A stretch of DNA of 64,000 nt from Thermobifida fusca NBRC 14071 = JCM 3263. GTDB taxonomy: Bacteria > Actinomycetota > Actinomycetes > Streptosporangiales > Streptosporangiaceae. Positions 8,368 to 20,998 of this stretch are shown here, in pieces (within the stretch, counting starts at the first letter, position 1; every line of letters starts with the position of its first letter). Position numbers and translations under genes: made by a program. The stretch spans positions 31,064-95,063 of the forward strand of contig NZ_BCWB01000041.1 in NCBI RefSeq assembly GCF_001592045.1, in the 5' to 3' direction. Under the pieces are notes generated by a model. It had not been told where the DNA came from, made no database searches, and worked only from the letters and a program-made list of their open reading frames with translations.

Positions 8368-8491
8368 TGGTGATGACCAGCCCTACGTGGTGGGTGTCGA
8401 GATGTGCCGCAACCAGATCTCGAACGCGATGGAGATCTCCACGCCTAGCGGCGGGGATCCAGCGGGACGGATTCGCTCCCCAAGAGCGGAA

Positions 8492-8523
8492 ATTAAAAGG
8501 CCCCCGCATCCGGCGAGGGCCTT
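8492..8523 (-). terminator. intrinsic terminator of tRNA-Ile
   Basis: On the minus strand, AAGGCCC and GGGCCTT arms pair around a 13-nt loop and are followed by TTTTAATTT. It begins 7 nt past the tRNA 3' end. Confidence 0.8.
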
Positions 8524-8529
8524 GAACTG

Positions 8530-8603
8530 TGGGCGTACCTGGACTTGAACCAGGGGCCTCATCCTTATCAGGGATGCGCTCTAACCGACTGAGCTATACG
8601 CCC
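8530..8603 (-). tRNA. tRNA-Ile (anticodon GAT)
   Basis: The minus strand folds as a full cloverleaf: acceptor GGGCGTA/TACGCCC, D arm with TAGCTCAGTCGGTTAGAGC, anticodon loop CTGATAA (GAT, Ile) on a CATCC/GGATG stem, and T arm CCTGGTTCAAGTCCAGG. The discriminator is A (position 8530) and CCA is not encoded. tRNA-Ile next to gyrA-DUF3566 is a familiar actinobacterial arrangement. The tRNA-Ala that often follows is not present between here and neuA. Confidence 0.97.
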
Positions 8604-8726
8604 TTCGCTCGTGTAGAACTCTACCGCATCCAGGGGAGTGGGGCGAACCGGAAACCCCCGGGTGGGAGAGGAAGTCCGGAGTGGTTTGCTCCGTCTTCTT
8701 CAATTCTACCCGCTTCTGGAAGTCCT

Positions 8727-8754
8727 CGGGCCCGTGCTCTGCGGCACGGGCCCG
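8727..8754 (-). terminator. hairpin after DUF3566 gene
   Basis: An 11-bp perfect GC-rich stem (CGGGCCCGTGC arm) with a 6-nt loop lies about 10 nt beyond the DUF3566 stop. There is no T tract, which is common for actinobacterial terminators. Confidence 0.55.
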
Positions 8755-8763
8755 CGAGAAGAC

Positions 8764-9462
8764 TCACTCGGTTTCGCTGAGCGTTACGTCGATGCCGCCC
8801 ACGAGGTCAGCGGACAGGTTGTAAAGCATCGCACCTGCGGTAGCGAGAGCCGTGATGAGGATGACGTTCAGCGCACCGAACAGCGCGGTGTATCCAAGAA
8901 TCCGGGTCGGCGAGAACCAGACCTCCGGGTTGATGATGAACTCCTCACTGACCTCGTCCCCCTCGGTCAGCGAGGTGATCAGCTCCGTCACCGCGTCGAA
9001 CACACCCAGGACTTCCAGCCCGGTGTAGAGCACTGCGACCGCCACGAACAGGATGATGAAGCACACCAGCGAGATGATGAAGCTGAACTTCATCACCGAC
9101 CACGGTTCGATCCGGCTCAGCGTCAGATGCGCCTTACGCGCCGCGGTCTTGGCGGTCTTGCTTTCGGCACTCGGTGACGCGGCAACCGCTTCTGCTGCCA
9201 TATCCGAACCCCCCTGTGCAGCTTCCGAGGTCGATGCCTCGGCCGCGTCCGCGCTCTCCGGAGACTCCCCCTCAGCGCCTCCGGTCGTCTCGGGACCCCC
9301 TGCCCCAGTCACTTCATCAGAGTCCGTGGCCGTCCCGAGCGTCTCGGTCTCGGGTCCCTCGACCTCGGTAGTCCTTGCGGCGTCTACTCCGCTCTTGTCG
9401 GTATTGGCAGGATTCGGCTCCACCGCAGCGGACTCTCGTTGCGCGTTGTCGGACATAGCCAC
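8764..9462 (-). CDS. DUF3566 membrane protein downstream of gyrA
   Basis: 232 aa from a GTG at 9462, placed 12 nt after GGGAGAG; ATG at 9456 is an alternative start. Residues 1-105 are a low-complexity acidic, Ala/Thr/Glu/Gly-rich cytosolic tail. The DUF3566 domain follows: HLTLSRIEPWSVMKFSFIISLVCFIILFV is the first membrane span after an LxxIEPWSVxK motif. A loop with DAVTELITSLTEGD and a second span (ALFGALNVILITALATAGAMLYN) complete it. This is the conserved gene directly after gyrA across Actinobacteria (Rv0007-like). Its biochemical role is unknown; an envelope or division link has been inferred from its conserved position. Confidence 0.85.
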   Translation of the reverse strand: MAMSDNAQRESAAVEPNPANTDKSGVDAARTTEVEGPETETLGTATDSDEVTGAGGPETTGGAEGESPESADAAEASTSEAAQGGSDMAAEAVAASPSAESKTAKTAARKAHLTLSRIEPWSVMKFSFIISLVCFIILFVAVAVLYTGLEVLGVFDAVTELITSLTEGDEVSEEFIINPEVWFSPTRILGYTALFGALNVILITALATAGAMLYNLSADLVGGIDVTLSETE

Positions 9463-9641
9463 GTTACCGCTGAACTCTCCCTATAGTCGGTGGAATTCGG
9501 GGAGATCTCAGGACAGGAGCACCGAACTCCACGAAACGAATGTCACTGATGACGAAAAACCACTCTATTGAGTGGTGGACATGGCGGCCAGTGGCACGCG
9601 CGAGGGGCGGGTAATACCTTTCCCCTCACGCGTGCGCACGC

Positions 9642-9655
9642 GTTTCACGTGAAAC
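9642..9655. other. parS: parS site beside gyrA stop
   Basis: The exact 14-bp ParB-binding core GTTTCACGTGAAAC abuts the gyrA stop codon (9656-9658). A 16-bp palindrome ACGCGTGCGCACGCGT (9628-9643) overlaps its left edge by 2 bp. Its flanks (C and T) depart from the 16-bp consensus, so binding may be weaker than at the sites near parAB. Confidence 0.85.
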
Positions 9656-12202
9656 TCAGTCTTGTTCGGTGTCTTCGGCGTCCTCGGAACCGTGTGCACC
9701 GTTCTCGGCGTCGTCGCCCATCCCCTCCGTGTTGCGGGCGATAGCGACCACGTGGTTGCCCTTGGAGAGGTGCATGAGGCGGACGCCCATGGTGGCCCGC
9801 TGCGACTGTTTGATCTCCGCGCACTTGGTGCGGATCACGCCGCCGTTGGAGGTGATCGCGAGGATCTCGTCCTCGGGGTCGACCATCAGCGCGCCCACGA
9901 GCTTGCCCCGGGACTCCACGATCCTGGCGGTGAGCACGCCCTTGCCGCCGCGCTTCTGCACCGGGTACTGGTCGGCCGGGGTGCGCTTGGCGTAGCCGCC
10001 TTCGGTAGCCACGAGCACGTCCGTGGCGCCTTCGCCTTCCCGGATGACGTCCATGCTGAGCAGGTAGTCGCCCTCGGCGAAGCGCATACCGATGACACCG
10101 CTGGTGGCGCGGCCCATGGGGCGCAGCGAGTCGTCGGAGGCGGGGAATCGGATCGCCTGGGCGTTGCTGCTGATCAGCAGCAGGTCGTCGGTGGGGTAGA
10201 CGAGCCGGGCGGCGATGAGCTCGTCATCTTCCCGCAGGTTGATGGCGATGATGCCGGAGGAGCGGGCGGAGTCGAACTCCGCCAGCTTGGTCTTCTTCAC
10301 CAGGCCGGAGCGGGTGGCGAGCACCAGGTAGGGGGCGGCGTCGTAGTCGCGCAGCGCCAGCACCTGGGCGATCTCCTCGTCCGGGAGGAACGGCACCAGG
10401 TTGGCGACGTGGTGGCCCCGGGAGTCGCGGGCGAGCTCCGGCAGCTCGTACGCCTTGGTGCGGTACACCCGGCCCTTGTTGGTGAAGAACAGGATCCAGT
10501 GGTGTGTGGTCGTCACGAAGAAGTGCTGGACGATGTCGTCCTGTTTGAGCTGGGCGCCGCGCACGCCCTTGCCGCCGCGCTTCTGCGCCCGGTAGTTGTC
10601 GAGGCGGGTGCGCTTCGCGTAGCCGCCCCGGGTGATGGTGACGACAATGTCCTCTTCGGCGATGAAGTCCTCCATCCGCATGTCGCCCTCGTAGGGGACG
10701 ATCTCGGTGCGGCGGTCATCGCCGTACTTTTCGACGATTTCGGCGAGCTCGTCGCGGATGATCCTGCGCTGCCGCTCCGGGGATTCGAGGATCTCGTTGT
10801 AGTCGGCGATCTGCGCCATCAGCTCGTCGTATTCGCTGGTGAGCTGCTGGCGTTCCAGGGCCGCGAGTTTGCGGAGCTGCATGTCGAGGATGGCGCGCGC
10901 CTGCACGTCGTCGATGGCCAGGAGCTCCATGAGGCCGTTCTTCGCGTCGTCTGCGGAGGCGCTGCCTCGGATGAGCGCGATGACCTCGTCGATCCGGTCG
11001 ATCGCCTTGAGCAGGGCGCGGAGGATGTGGGCGCGTTCCTCAGCTTTGCGCAGCAGGTAGCGGGTGCGCCGGACGATGACTTCGATCTGGTGGGCCACCC
11101 AGTGGCGGATCATCTGGTCGAGGCGGAGGGTGCGGGGGACTCCGTCCACCAGGGCCAGCATGTTCGCGCCGAACGTTTCCTGGAGCTGGGTGTGCTTGTA
11201 CAGGTTGTTGAGGACGACCTTGGCCACCGCGTCGCGTTTGAGGACGATGACGAGCCGCTGGCCGGTGCGGCCGCTGCTCTCATCCTTGACGTCGGCGATC
11301 CCGCTGATCTTGCCTTCCTTGACGAGCTCAGCGATCTTCAGCGCAAGGTTGTCCGGGTTGACCTGGTAGGGGAGTTCGGTGACGACGAGGCACTGCCGGC
11401 CGCGCTTGTCCTCTTCGATCTCGACCACGGCGCGCATGGTGATCGAGCCGCGTCCGGTGCGGTAGGTCTCTTCGATGCCGCGCCGGCCGACGATGCGTCC
11501 GCGGGTGGGGAAGTCGGGGCCTTTGATGCGTTCGATGAGCGCGTCGAGGAGTTCCTCGTCGGAGGCGTCGGGGTGGTCGAGGTACCAGTAGACGCCTTCG
11601 GCCACCTCGCGGAGGTTGTGCGGGGGGATGTTGGTGGCCATGCCGACGGCGATACCCGACGACCCGTTGACGAGCAGGTTGGGGAAGCGTGCGGGAAGGA
11701 CGACGGGTTCTTGGGAGCGGCCGTCGTAGTTGGGGCGGAAGTCGACGGTCTCCTTGTCGATGTCGCGCAGCATCTCCATGGCCAGCGGCGCGAGTTTGCA
11801 CTCGGTGTAGCGCATGGCCGCTGCCGGGTCGTTGCCCGGGGAGCCGAAGTTGCCGTTGCCGTCGACCAGCGGCATCCGCATCGCCCAGGGCTGGGCGAGC
11901 CGCACCAGGGTCTCGTAGATGGCGGAGTCGCCGTGCGGGTGGTAGTTACCCATGACGTCCCCGACGACGCGGGCGCACTTGAAGTAGCCGCGGTCGGGAC
12001 GGTACCCGCTGTCGTACATGGCGTACAGGACGCGCTGGTGGACGGGTTTGAGACCGTCGCGGACGTCGGGGAGGGCGCGGCCGATGATGACCGACATGGC
12101 GTAGTCGAGATAGCTGCGCTGCATCTCGACTTGGAGGTCGACCGGTTCGATGCGGCCGCCGGTGTTGTCGGGGGCCTCGGGAGTCGTGTTCACATCCGTC
12201 AC
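9656..12202 (-). CDS. gyrA: DNA gyrase subunit A
   Basis: 848 aa, normal GyrA length. The breakage-reunion domain has the catalytic Tyr132 in [10 protein letters not shown]. The quinolone-determining segment reads [14 protein letters not shown] (Ser93, Glu97), typical of a sensitive allele at the Ser position. The C-terminal DNA-wrapping beta-pinwheel carries two intact QKRGGKG boxes, in [13 protein letters not shown] and [12 protein letters not shown]. The acidic tail (EDAEDTEQD) is common. The ATG start is 56 nt after the gyrB stop, so gyrB-gyrA form an operon. With GyrB it introduces negative supercoils using ATP. Confidence 0.98.
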   Translation of the reverse strand: MTDVNTTPEAPDNTGGRIEPVDLQVEMQRSYLDYAMSVIIGRALPDVRDGLKPVHQRVLYAMYDSGYRPDRGYFKCARVVGDVMGNYHPHGDSAIYETLVRLAQPWAMRMPLVDGNGNFGSPGNDPAAAMRYTECKLAPLAMEMLRDIDKETVDFRPNYDGRSQEPVVLPARFPNLLVNGSSGIAVGMATNIPPHNLREVAEGVYWYLDHPDASDEELLDALIERIKGPDFPTRGRIVGRRGIEETYRTGRGSITMRAVVEIEEDKRGRQCLVVTELPYQVNPDNLALKIAELVKEGKISGIADVKDESSGRTGQRLVIVLKRDAVAKVVLNNLYKHTQLQETFGANMLALVDGVPRTLRLDQMIRHWVAHQIEVIVRRTRYLLRKAEERAHILRALLKAIDRIDEVIALIRGSASADDAKNGLMELLAIDDVQARAILDMQLRKLAALERQQLTSEYDELMAQIADYNEILESPERQRRIIRDELAEIVEKYGDDRRTEIVPYEGDMRMEDFIAEEDIVVTITRGGYAKRTRLDNYRAQKRGGKGVRGAQLKQDDIVQHFFVTTTHHWILFFTNKGRVYRTKAYELPELARDSRGHHVANLVPFLPDEEIAQVLALRDYDAAPYLVLATRSGLVKKTKLAEFDSARSSGIIAINLREDDELIAARLVYPTDDLLLISSNAQAIRFPASDDSLRPMGRATSGVIGMRFAEGDYLLSMDVIREGEGATDVLVATEGGYAKRTPADQYPVQKRGGKGVLTARIVESRGKLVGALMVDPEDEILAITSNGGVIRTKCAEIKQSQRATMGVRLMHLSKGNHVVAIARNTEGMGDDAENGAHGSEDAEDTEQD

Positions 12203-12258
12203 GGGATGTCGATCCTTTTCTGGTGGGTCGTTCGCTGCCGGGAAACGTCAGGTTCGGG

Positions 12259-14560
<2,302 letters not shown>

Positions 14561-15082
14561 TCACCGGACCCGCCACTGGCCTCGTGAGGTCCGGTATCCG
14601 CCGGGGCCGTTGACTTTGATGACCCGGACGGCACCGTGGCCGAGCTCTTCGTTGAGCTTGCGTACTAGTTGGGGGGCCATGGCACGGATCTGGGTGGCCC
14701 AGGCGGGTGAGTCGACGGCGACGACGAGTTCCCCGTCAGCGTAGCTGCAGGGTCGGACGTGTTCGGCGAGGCGTTCGCCGACGATCCGGGACCAGCGTCC
14801 GAAGATGCCGCCGATAGCGACCTGCTCCTGCCAGCCGTGTTCGATGAGCCAGGCGCGGATGGCGTCGCCGAACTGTTGGGGTTCGCCGCGGCTGCGGACC
14901 AGGCTGCGCTGGGGTTTGCGGTCCTGTCCTTGGGGGGCGGCGCCGCGGGCTTTGGCTTCGGCGCGGGCTTTAGCGAGGGCTTGGCGGGCGAGTTCCACAC
15001 CTCGCAGGGGGGTGGGAGGTGTGATGTTCTCCTCAGTCTGGGGAGAGTCGGTGCGTTCCGGGGCGGGGTGCTCACCGTTCAC
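14561..15082 (-). CDS. dciA: DciA (DUF721) helicase-loading factor
   Basis: The GTG start at 15082 overlaps the recF stop (GTGAACGGTGA), giving 173 aa; a longer open frame into recF is a shadow. The N-terminal half is charged and disordered-looking ([18 protein letters not shown], then [13 protein letters not shown]). The C-terminal KH-like DUF721 domain has [53 protein letters not shown] and [20 protein letters not shown]. DciA is the ancestral operator of the replicative helicase DnaB in bacteria lacking DnaC/DnaI, and the mycobacterial homologue has this same position after recF. The coupling to recF suggests co-expression with dnaN-gnd-recF. Confidence 0.88.
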   Translation of the reverse strand: MNGEHPAPERTDSPQTEENITPPTPLRGVELARQALAKARAEAKARGAAPQGQDRKPQRSLVRSRGEPQQFGDAIRAWLIEHGWQEQVAIGGIFGRWSRIVGERLAEHVRPCSYADGELVVAVDSPAWATQIRAMAPQLVRKLNEELGHGAVRVIKVNGPGGYRTSRGQWRVR

Positions 15083-16205
15083 GTTCCACGCTCCCTCCTG
15101 TGACCCGGAATCGTGCCCCGGAGAGTTCTTGGGGGACATCGTCGGGTACGGCAGCGGTGACGAGGACTTGTTCCGCGGTGCGGACGTAAGAGGCGAGGCG
15201 GCGCCGCCGCTCAGCGTCGAGTTCCGCGAAAACGTCGTCGAGGAGGAGGACGGGGTCGTCGCCGTCGGCGCGGAGCAGTTCGAAGCCGGCGAGCCGCAGC
15301 GCGAGGGCGTACGACCAGGATTCGCCTTGGCTGGCATAGCCCTTGGCTGGCAGGTCGTTGAGCCACAGCTGCAGGTCGTCGCGGTGGGGGCCGACGAGGC
15401 TGACACCGCGCCGCAGTTCGTCGGGGCGGGCGCGCAGCAGTGCAGCGCGCAGGATTTCCACAAGCTGTGGACGGTTGGTGGTGTCGAGCTCCTCGTCAGT
15501 GGCCGAGCAGCGGTAGCGCAGGCTGATCGGGTCTTGGGTGGCGGTGAGTTCGCCGTAGGCTTTCGCGGCCAAGGGCTGGAGTTCCGCAACCAGGGCGAGC
15601 CGTGCCGCGAGGAGTTCCGCGCCGATCTGGGCGAGGTGCTCGTCCCACACGTCCAGCGTGGGCAGGTCGCGGCCGCCCCGGTGGTGGAGGTTTTGGGCGG
15701 CTGCGGATTTGAGGAGCGCGTTGCGCTGTTTGAGGACGCGTTCGTAGTCGGAGCGCACCCCCGCGTACCGGGGGGCGCGGGCGGTCAGCAGCTCGTCGAG
15801 GAAGCGGCGGCGCTCCCCCGGGTCTCCTTTGACCAGGGCCAGGTCTTCGGGGGCGAACAGGACGGTGTGGAGGATGCCGAGGACGTCGCGCATCCGGGTG
15901 TTGGGGGAGCGGTTCAGGCGGGCGCGGTTGGCCCGCCCAGGGTTGATCTCCAGCTCGATGAGGGCAGTTTGGCCGTGGCGGACCACGGCCGCGCGGATGA
16001 CGGCTCGTTGGGCTCCTCGGCGGACGAGGGGAGCGTCGTGGGCCACGCGGTGGCTGCTATGGGTGGCGACGTAGCCGATCGCTTCGACCAGGTTGGTCTT
16101 GCCCTGCCCGTTCGGGCCTATGAAGGTGCTGACTCCCGGCTCCAGCTCCAGGTACGCGGCCTCGTAGGACCGGTAGTCGGCCAACTGAAGGTGGGAGACG
16201 TGCAT
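15072..16205 (-). CDS. recF: DNA replication/repair ATPase RecF
   Basis: 377 aa, typical. RecF binds ssDNA-dsDNA junctions and helps RecR/RecO load Rec[46 protein letters not shown] carries the Walker A motif (GPNGQGKTN). The ABC signature is near [14 protein letters not shown], and Walker B is [14 protein letters not shown] close to the C-terminus. It follows gnd by about 100 nt and overlaps dciA by 11 nt. Confidence 0.97.
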   Translation of the reverse strand: MHVSHLQLADYRSYEAAYLELEPGVSTFIGPNGQGKTNLVEAIGYVATHSSHRVAHDAPLVRRGAQRAVIRAAVVRHGQTALIELEINPGRANRARLNRSPNTRMRDVLGILHTVLFAPEDLALVKGDPGERRRFLDELLTARAPRYAGVRSDYERVLKQRNALLKSAAAQNLHHRGGRDLPTLDVWDEHLAQIGAELLAARLALVAELQPLAAKAYGELTATQDPISLRYRCSATDEELDTTNRPQLVEILRAALLRARPDELRRGVSLVGPHRDDLQLWLNDLPAKGYASQGESWSYALALRLAGFELLRADGDDPVLLLDDVFAELDAERRRRLASYVRTAEQVLVTAAVPDDVPQELSGARFRVTGGSVERER

Positions 16206-16306
16206 GGGGCGGCTCCTGGGGACGCAGACCGGGGTCGCGCGGGCGTGGGCGCGAACCCGGGAGGTGTGGGGCGGCCGTGTCGTCCACAGGCTGTGGACCG
16301 CGCAGC

Positions 16307-17191
16307 CTAGTCGGTGTTCTTCTTGACGACCGCGTGCCCGCCGAACTGGTTGCGGAGTGCGGCGATGACTTTCATCGCCGGGCTGTCCTCCTGCCGGGAG
16401 GCGAACCGGGCGTACAGGGCGGCGGTGATAACTGGGGCGGGCACCGCGTGGTCAACGGCGGCTTGCACGGTCCAGCGTCCTTCACCGGAGTCTTCAGCGT
16501 ATCCGCGCAACTGCTCCAGCTCGGGGTCTTCTTCCAGGGCGCGGACCAGCAGGTCCAGCAGCCAGGAGCGCACCACGGTGCCTTGGCGCCAACTGGCGAG
16601 CGTGCCGGGGACGTCTTTGACGATCCCAGAGGCGGCCATGAGCTCGTAGCCTTCGGCGAAGGCCTGCATCATGCCGTATTCGATGCCGTTGTGGACCATC
16701 TTGACGAAGTGCCCGGCACCGATTTCCCCGGCGTGGACGAACCCGCTCCCGGCCTCGGGGGTGAGGGCGTCGAAGATCGGCTTGGCGCGGGCCACGTTCT
16801 CGGCGCTGCCGCCGACCATGATGCCGTAGCCGTTTTCGCGTCCCCAGATTCCGCCGCTGACTCCCGCATCAAGGTATTCGATGCCGCGGCGGGCGAGTTC
16901 GTCGGCGTGCACGCGGTCGTCCCGGTAGTGGGAGTTGCCGCCTTCGATGACGAGGTCGCCCTCGTCGAGGAGGTCGGCGAGCTCCCGGATCGTGTTCCGG
17001 GTGGGCTCCCCGGCCGGCACCATCAGCCACACGGTCCGCGGGGCGGACAGTCGTTCCACGAGTTCGGCGATGGAGTCCACGTCGCGCAGCTCGGGGTTGA
17101 CGTCGTAGCCGATGACCTCGTGCCCCTTGTCGCGCAGCCGTGCGGCCATGTTGCCGCCCATCTTGCCGAGGCCGATCATGCCGAGTTGCAT
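16307..17191 (-). CDS. gnd: 6-phosphogluconate dehydrogenase, short form
   Basis: 294 aa, the short (about 300 aa) decarboxylating 6PGDH type rather than the 470-aa dimeric form. [32 protein letters not shown] is the NADP/NAD Rossmann motif. [10 protein letters not shown] and [21 protein letters not shown] match the substrate-binding 6PGDH signature, and [22 protein letters not shown] carries the catalytic Lys and Asn. It oxidises 6-phosphogluconate to ribulose-5-phosphate in the pentose phosphate pathway. Its position between dnaN and recF is conserved in Streptomyces and relatives but has no obvious replication function. Confidence 0.95.
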   Translation of the reverse strand: MQLGMIGLGKMGGNMAARLRDKGHEVIGYDVNPELRDVDSIAELVERLSAPRTVWLMVPAGEPTRNTIRELADLLDEGDLVIEGGNSHYRDDRVHADELARRGIEYLDAGVSGGIWGRENGYGIMVGGSAENVARAKPIFDALTPEAGSGFVHAGEIGAGHFVKMVHNGIEYGMMQAFAEGYELMAASGIVKDVPGTLASWRQGTVVRSWLLDLLVRALEEDPELEQLRGYAEDSGEGRWTVQAAVDHAVPAPVITAALYARFASRQEDSPAMKVIAALRNQFGGHAVVKKNTD

Positions 17192-17250
17192 GCTCGTCTT
17201 CCCTTACTCGTAGCCAGGTGGGTGGTGTGCGGGTGGCCGGCGCGGGTGGG

Positions 17251-18393
17251 TCAGTTGGAGATCCGCACAGGCATGATCAGGTACCGGTAGTCCGAGGCGG
17301 TGCCGTCGTCTGCGGGCTTGCCGGTGATGATGGCCGGTTTGGTGGAGGTCGTGAACTGCAGGTGGGCCACGTCTGATTCGATCGCGTTGAGCCCGTCGAG
17401 CAGGAAGGTGGAGTTGAAGGCGATCTGGATGTCGTCGCCTTCCAGGGTGGCGCTGAGTTCCTCCACAGCCTGGGCTTCTTCTCCGGTGCCGGCTTCGAGC
17501 ACCAGGCGGTCGCTGGTGAAGGACAGCCGCAGCGGCGTGTTGCGTTCCGCGACCAGCGAGACGCGTTTGACGGCTTCGATGAACTCGTTCTTCTGGACTT
17601 CTGCCACCGAGTTGAAGGACTCCGGGAGGAGTTTCCGGTACTTGGGGAACTCCCCTTCCAGGAGCCGGGTGGTGGTGCGTCGGCCGCCGCCTTCGAAGCC
17701 GATCATGCCTTCGCCGCCGTTCTCCGCGGTGGACAGGGCGATGGAGATCTGGGCGCCGCCGGTGAGCGACTTGGCGGTGTCGGCGAGGGTTTTGGCGGGG
17801 ACGAGGGCGACCGCGGACACGTTGGGGTCCTCGGGGGTCCAGGTGAGTTCCCGGACCGCCAGCCGGTAGCGGTCGGTGGAGACGAGGGTCACGGTGGAGC
17901 CTTCGATCTCGATGCGCACCCCGGTGAGCATGGGCAGGGTGTCGTCGCGTCCGGCGGCGACGGCCACCTGGCTGACGGCAGCAGCGAAGGTGTCGCTGAG
18001 CACGGATCCGGTCAGCGCCGGCATGGCGGGGAGGGTCGGGTAGTCCTCCACAGGGAGGGTGAGGATCGTGAACTTCGCGCTGCCGCAGGAGACGACGACT
18101 TTGGCCCCGTCAGTGCTGACTTCCACAGTCTGTGGAGGAAGGTTGCGCACGATCTCGGCGAGCAGCTTGCCCGACACGAGGATCCGTCCCGGTTCGTCGA
18201 TATCGACGTCGACCGATACCTGGGCGGAGACCTCGTAGTCGAAGCTGGACAGGGTGAGCCGCTGGTGTCCGTCCACGTCGTCGGCGTCCAGCAGCATTCC
18301 AGCGAGGACGGGCACCGACGGACGGACCGGCAGAGTACGAGCGGTCCAGGCGACGGCGTCTGCGAGCACGTCGCGTTCGACCCGGAACTTCAC
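17251..18393 (-). CDS. dnaN: DNA polymerase III beta sliding clamp
   Basis: 380 aa from GTG 18393 (MKFRVERDVLADAVAWTARTLPVRPSVPVLAG). The three-fold repeated clamp domains are full length; the C-terminal YRYLIMPVRISN is the conserved end that forms part of the protein-binding pocket. The clamp encircles DNA and tethers Pol III. It is the first gene after the oriC-bearing dnaA-dnaN spacer and is transcribed away from it. Confidence 0.98.
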   Translation of the reverse strand: MKFRVERDVLADAVAWTARTLPVRPSVPVLAGMLLDADDVDGHQRLTLSSFDYEVSAQVSVDVDIDEPGRILVSGKLLAEIVRNLPPQTVEVSTDGAKVVVSCGSAKFTILTLPVEDYPTLPAMPALTGSVLSDTFAAAVSQVAVAAGRDDTLPMLTGVRIEIEGSTVTLVSTDRYRLAVRELTWTPEDPNVSAVALVPAKTLADTAKSLTGGAQISIALSTAENGGEGMIGFEGGGRRTTTRLLEGEFPKYRKLLPESFNSVAEVQKNEFIEAVKRVSLVAERNTPLRLSFTSDRLVLEAGTGEEAQAVEELSATLEGDDIQIAFNSTFLLDGLNAIESDVAHLQFTTSTKPAIITGKPADDGTASDYRYLIMPVRISN

Positions 18394-19108
18394 GATCGGT
18401 CTCTCTTTCCTCGACGACTATGAACCGCCGACCGACGCCCTGGGTCGCACGTGTCGGCGCTTGCGGGTCAACGGACGGGACCGTCCGCGTCGGGATGTCG
18501 GTCAGGACATCGGGGGTGAGTTCACCACGGTACCCCTATTCGGGCGCGAGTGTACGACGGTCGAGGCGTCGAGTCGGAGGGGACTCTCCGAGAAGGAGAG
18601 TTGTGGACAGAAGTTGGGGCAGCGGGGAGCGTTGTCCACAGAAATCGGCCGAGCCCGTTTACTAAGCCACGAAGATCTCTCTTTGTGGCGCAGTAGTAAT
18701 AGGGGCTGTGGATACTGTGGACAAACCCTGTTTTCGCAGGTCAGCTCGGTGATTTTTGTCCACAGGAGATGTGGATGGCGGGTGTGGAAAACTCGGCGTC
18801 CTGTGGACAGAGCGCGGTTGTCCCCAAGTCATCCCCAGGTTGTCCACAGCTTGTCCACGACTTTACCCACAGATCCCCTCATGGGATGACTGGATGTCGT
18901 GGCGGGTTATACACAGCGTATCCCCAGGCTGTCCACAGAAAATTGGGAGTTATCCCCAGAGTTATCCACGGCTTATCCACAGCTTGGGATGTGGTATAGG
19001 GCCGCGGGAGGGGCATGGGGAAAACAGGGGGAAAGTCCGGGGCGAACCGCCGCGAAGTGAGTGGTTTCACACCCCTGGGGAGTGCAGTGACCTCCCCCTG
19101 ACCAGCCC
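18394..19108. other. oriC: oriC: DnaA-box cluster between dnaN and dnaA
   Basis: A gene-free spacer dense in DnaA boxes. Perfect TTGTCCACA matches: 18632-18640, 18756-18764, 18840-18848, and reversed at 18716-18724. Perfect E. coli-type sites: TTATACACA 18907-18915 and TTATCCACA 18973-18981. One-mismatch sites include 18802-18810 (reversed), 18818-18826, 18851-18859, 18929-18937, 18950-18958 and 18962-18970. Orientation is mixed in the left half but uniform from about 18840 to 18981. The actinomycete oriC is known to lie here. The dnaN promoter should lie near 18400-18550. Confidence 0.92.
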
Positions 19109-19154
19109 GTGAACGGGCGTCGGGGGTGGCGGTCCACCCCCGACGCCCGTTCAC
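19109..19154 (-). terminator. long hairpin at dnaA stop
   Basis: A perfect 21-bp inverted repeat (19109-19129 with 19134-19154) and a 4-nt CGGT loop span the dnaA stop codon (19151-19153). It most likely ends dnaA transcription before oriC. No T tract follows. The stem is unusually long and exactly borders the DnaA-box region. Confidence 0.65.
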
Positions 19155-20998
19155 AGATGGTGGTGGTTGTGGTGGGCCTGCTGCTTGATGCGGTTGGTGA
19201 GCTCGGTGACCTGGTTGTAGATCGAGCGCCGCTCCGCCATGAGCGAGCGGATCTTGCGGTCCGCGTGCATCACTGTGGTGTGGTCCCGACCGAACTGCTG
19301 CCCGATCTTGGGCAGGGACAGGTCGGTCAGCTCCCGGCACAGGTACATGGCGATCTGCCGCGCGGTGACCAGCACCCGTGAGCGGGAAGTGCCGCACAGG
19401 TCCTCGGGGGTCAACCCGAAATATGAAGCGGTCTGGGCCATGATTTCGGCGGCCGTAATCTCTGGGACTTCGTCGTTGGGGATCAGGTCCCGCAGCACGA
19501 TGCTGGTCAGGTGCAGGTCGACCGACTGCCGGTTCAGGCTCGCGAACGCGGTGACCCGGATGAGCGCCCCCTCCAGCTCCCGGATGTTGGTGGAGATCTT
19601 GCTGGCGATGAACTCCAGCACCTCCGGGGGAGCGTTGAGTCCCTCCTGGGCGGCCTTCTTCCGCAGGATCGCGATCCGGGTCTCCAACTCCGGGGGCTGG
19701 ACGTCGGTGATCAGCCCCCATTCGAACCGGTTGCGCAGCCGGTCCTCCAAGGTAACGAGCTGCTTGGGCGGCCGGTCCGAGGAGATGACGATCTGCTTGT
19801 TGGAGTTGTGCAGGGTGTTGAAGGTGTGGAAGAACTCCTCCTGCGTCTGCTCCTTGTTCTCCAGGAACTGGATGTCGTCGACCAGGAGGACGTCGATGTC
19901 CCGGTAGCGGCGGCGGAACCCGTCCGCTTTGCCGTCCCGGATGGAGTTGATGAATTCGTTGGTGAACTCTTCCGAGCTGACGTAGCGGACCCGCGCGCCC
20001 TCGTAGAGCCGCTGGGTGTAGTGGCCGATCGCGTGGAGCAGGTGGGTCTTGCCCAGCCCGGAGCCGCCGTAGACGAACAGCGGGTTGTAGGCCTTGGCGG
20101 GGGCCTCGGCTACGGCGACCGCGGCGGCATGCGCGAAGCGGTTGCTGGAGCCGATGACGAACGTGTCGAAGGTGTACTTGGGGTTGAGCTGGTCCGGGCC
20201 GCCTGACGTGGGGTTGGTCGACCCGTCCCCCCGCTCGGTCACGCTCAGCGGCGGAGTGACCGGCGGCTGCTCTGCGGAAGGCACGCCAGAGTCGCCGCCG
20301 ACGTCGTGCGGACGGTTTCCGGCACCGGGGTGGGGGCCGCCTTCCCACGGGCGCGGCGTCTCCCAGCGGTTGGGTTGGTCCCAGTGGGGAGCCGACGTGT
20401 CCCAGCTCTGGTAGCGCGGGCCGGTGTCGGACTCGGCGACCGGGGCAGGGGATGCAGGACTGCCGGGGTCGGCCGAGGAGGGGTTCCACCCCGAGGACAG
20501 CAGGTCTGGGCCGCGGGAGAACGGCTCGCCCGGCAGCGGGCCCGGCCGTCCCGACGGGGTGAACTGGGGCGCGGTGGGCTGTGGATCAGGCAGCACAGGC
20601 TGCTGGGACCACGCCTGCTGCCGCGCCGTGTCGCGAGGCCCGGAGTAGCTGGCCGAGCCCTGGTCGGGAGCCGGGTGCGAGCTGTCTGGGCTGCTGGTGC
20701 TCGATGCTTCCTCGGTGGGCGCGGACGGCGGCACCGCGCTGGGATCCACGGTGACAGCGACCCGGATCTCCCGGCCGAGTTCGGCGGAGAGCGCCTGGCT
20801 GATGACCGTCCGCAGCCGGGTTTCCAGGATTTCCTTGGCGAATTCGTTGGGGGCGGCGAGCAGTGCGGTGTCCTCGATGAGCCCCAGGGGCCGGGTCTGC
20901 GGCAGCCAGGCCCGGTGCTGGGGAGGAAGGCTGTTGTTGTCGAGGTTGTCCAGCACTCTCGACCACACCATCGCGAGGTTGATCTGTCCCTCAGACAC
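19151..20998 (-). CDS. dnaA: replication initiator DnaA
   Basis: 615 aa from GTG 20998, preceded by GGAAGG. Domain I is about residues 1-100 ([25 protein letters not shown]). A long, Pro/Ser/Gly-rich domain II linker (about 105-275) is typical of actinomycetes. Domain III has Walker [20 protein letters not shown], Walker [15 protein letters not shown] and sensor regions. Domain IV ends with the DnaA-box-binding signature [15 protein letters not shown]. It melts oriC and loads DnaB. DnaA boxes in its own upstream region suggest autoregulation. Confidence 0.99.
   Translation of the reverse strand: MSEGQINLAMVWSRVLDNLDNNSLPPQHRAWLPQTRPLGLIEDTALLAAPNEFAKEILETRLRTVISQALSAELGREIRVAVTVDPSAVPPSAPTEEASSTSSPDSSHPAPDQGSASYSGPRDTARQQAWSQQPVLPDPQPTAPQFTPSGRPGPLPGEPFSRGPDLLSSGWNPSSADPGSPASPAPVAESDTGPRYQSWDTSAPHWDQPNRWETPRPWEGGPHPGAGNRPHDVGGDSGVPSAEQPPVTPPLSVTERGDGSTNPTSGGPDQLNPKYTFDTFVIGSSNRFAHAAAVAVAEAPAKAYNPLFVYGGSGLGKTHLLHAIGHYTQRLYEGARVRYVSSEEFTNEFINSIRDGKADGFRRRYRDIDVLLVDDIQFLENKEQTQEEFFHTFNTLHNSNKQIVISSDRPPKQLVTLEDRLRNRFEWGLITDVQPPELETRIAILRKKAAQEGLNAPPEVLEFIASKISTNIRELEGALIRVTAFASLNRQSVDLHLTSIVLRDLIPNDEVPEITAAEIMAQTASYFGLTPEDLCGTSRSRVLVTARQIAMYLCRELTDLSLPKIGQQFGRDHTTVMHADRKIRSLMAERRSIYNQVTELTNRIKQQAHHNHHHL

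Noticed and set aside
8530..8603. tRNA-Ala expected to accompany tRNA-Ile
   Set aside because: I scanned 7411-8529 for an acceptor/T-arm pattern and found none.
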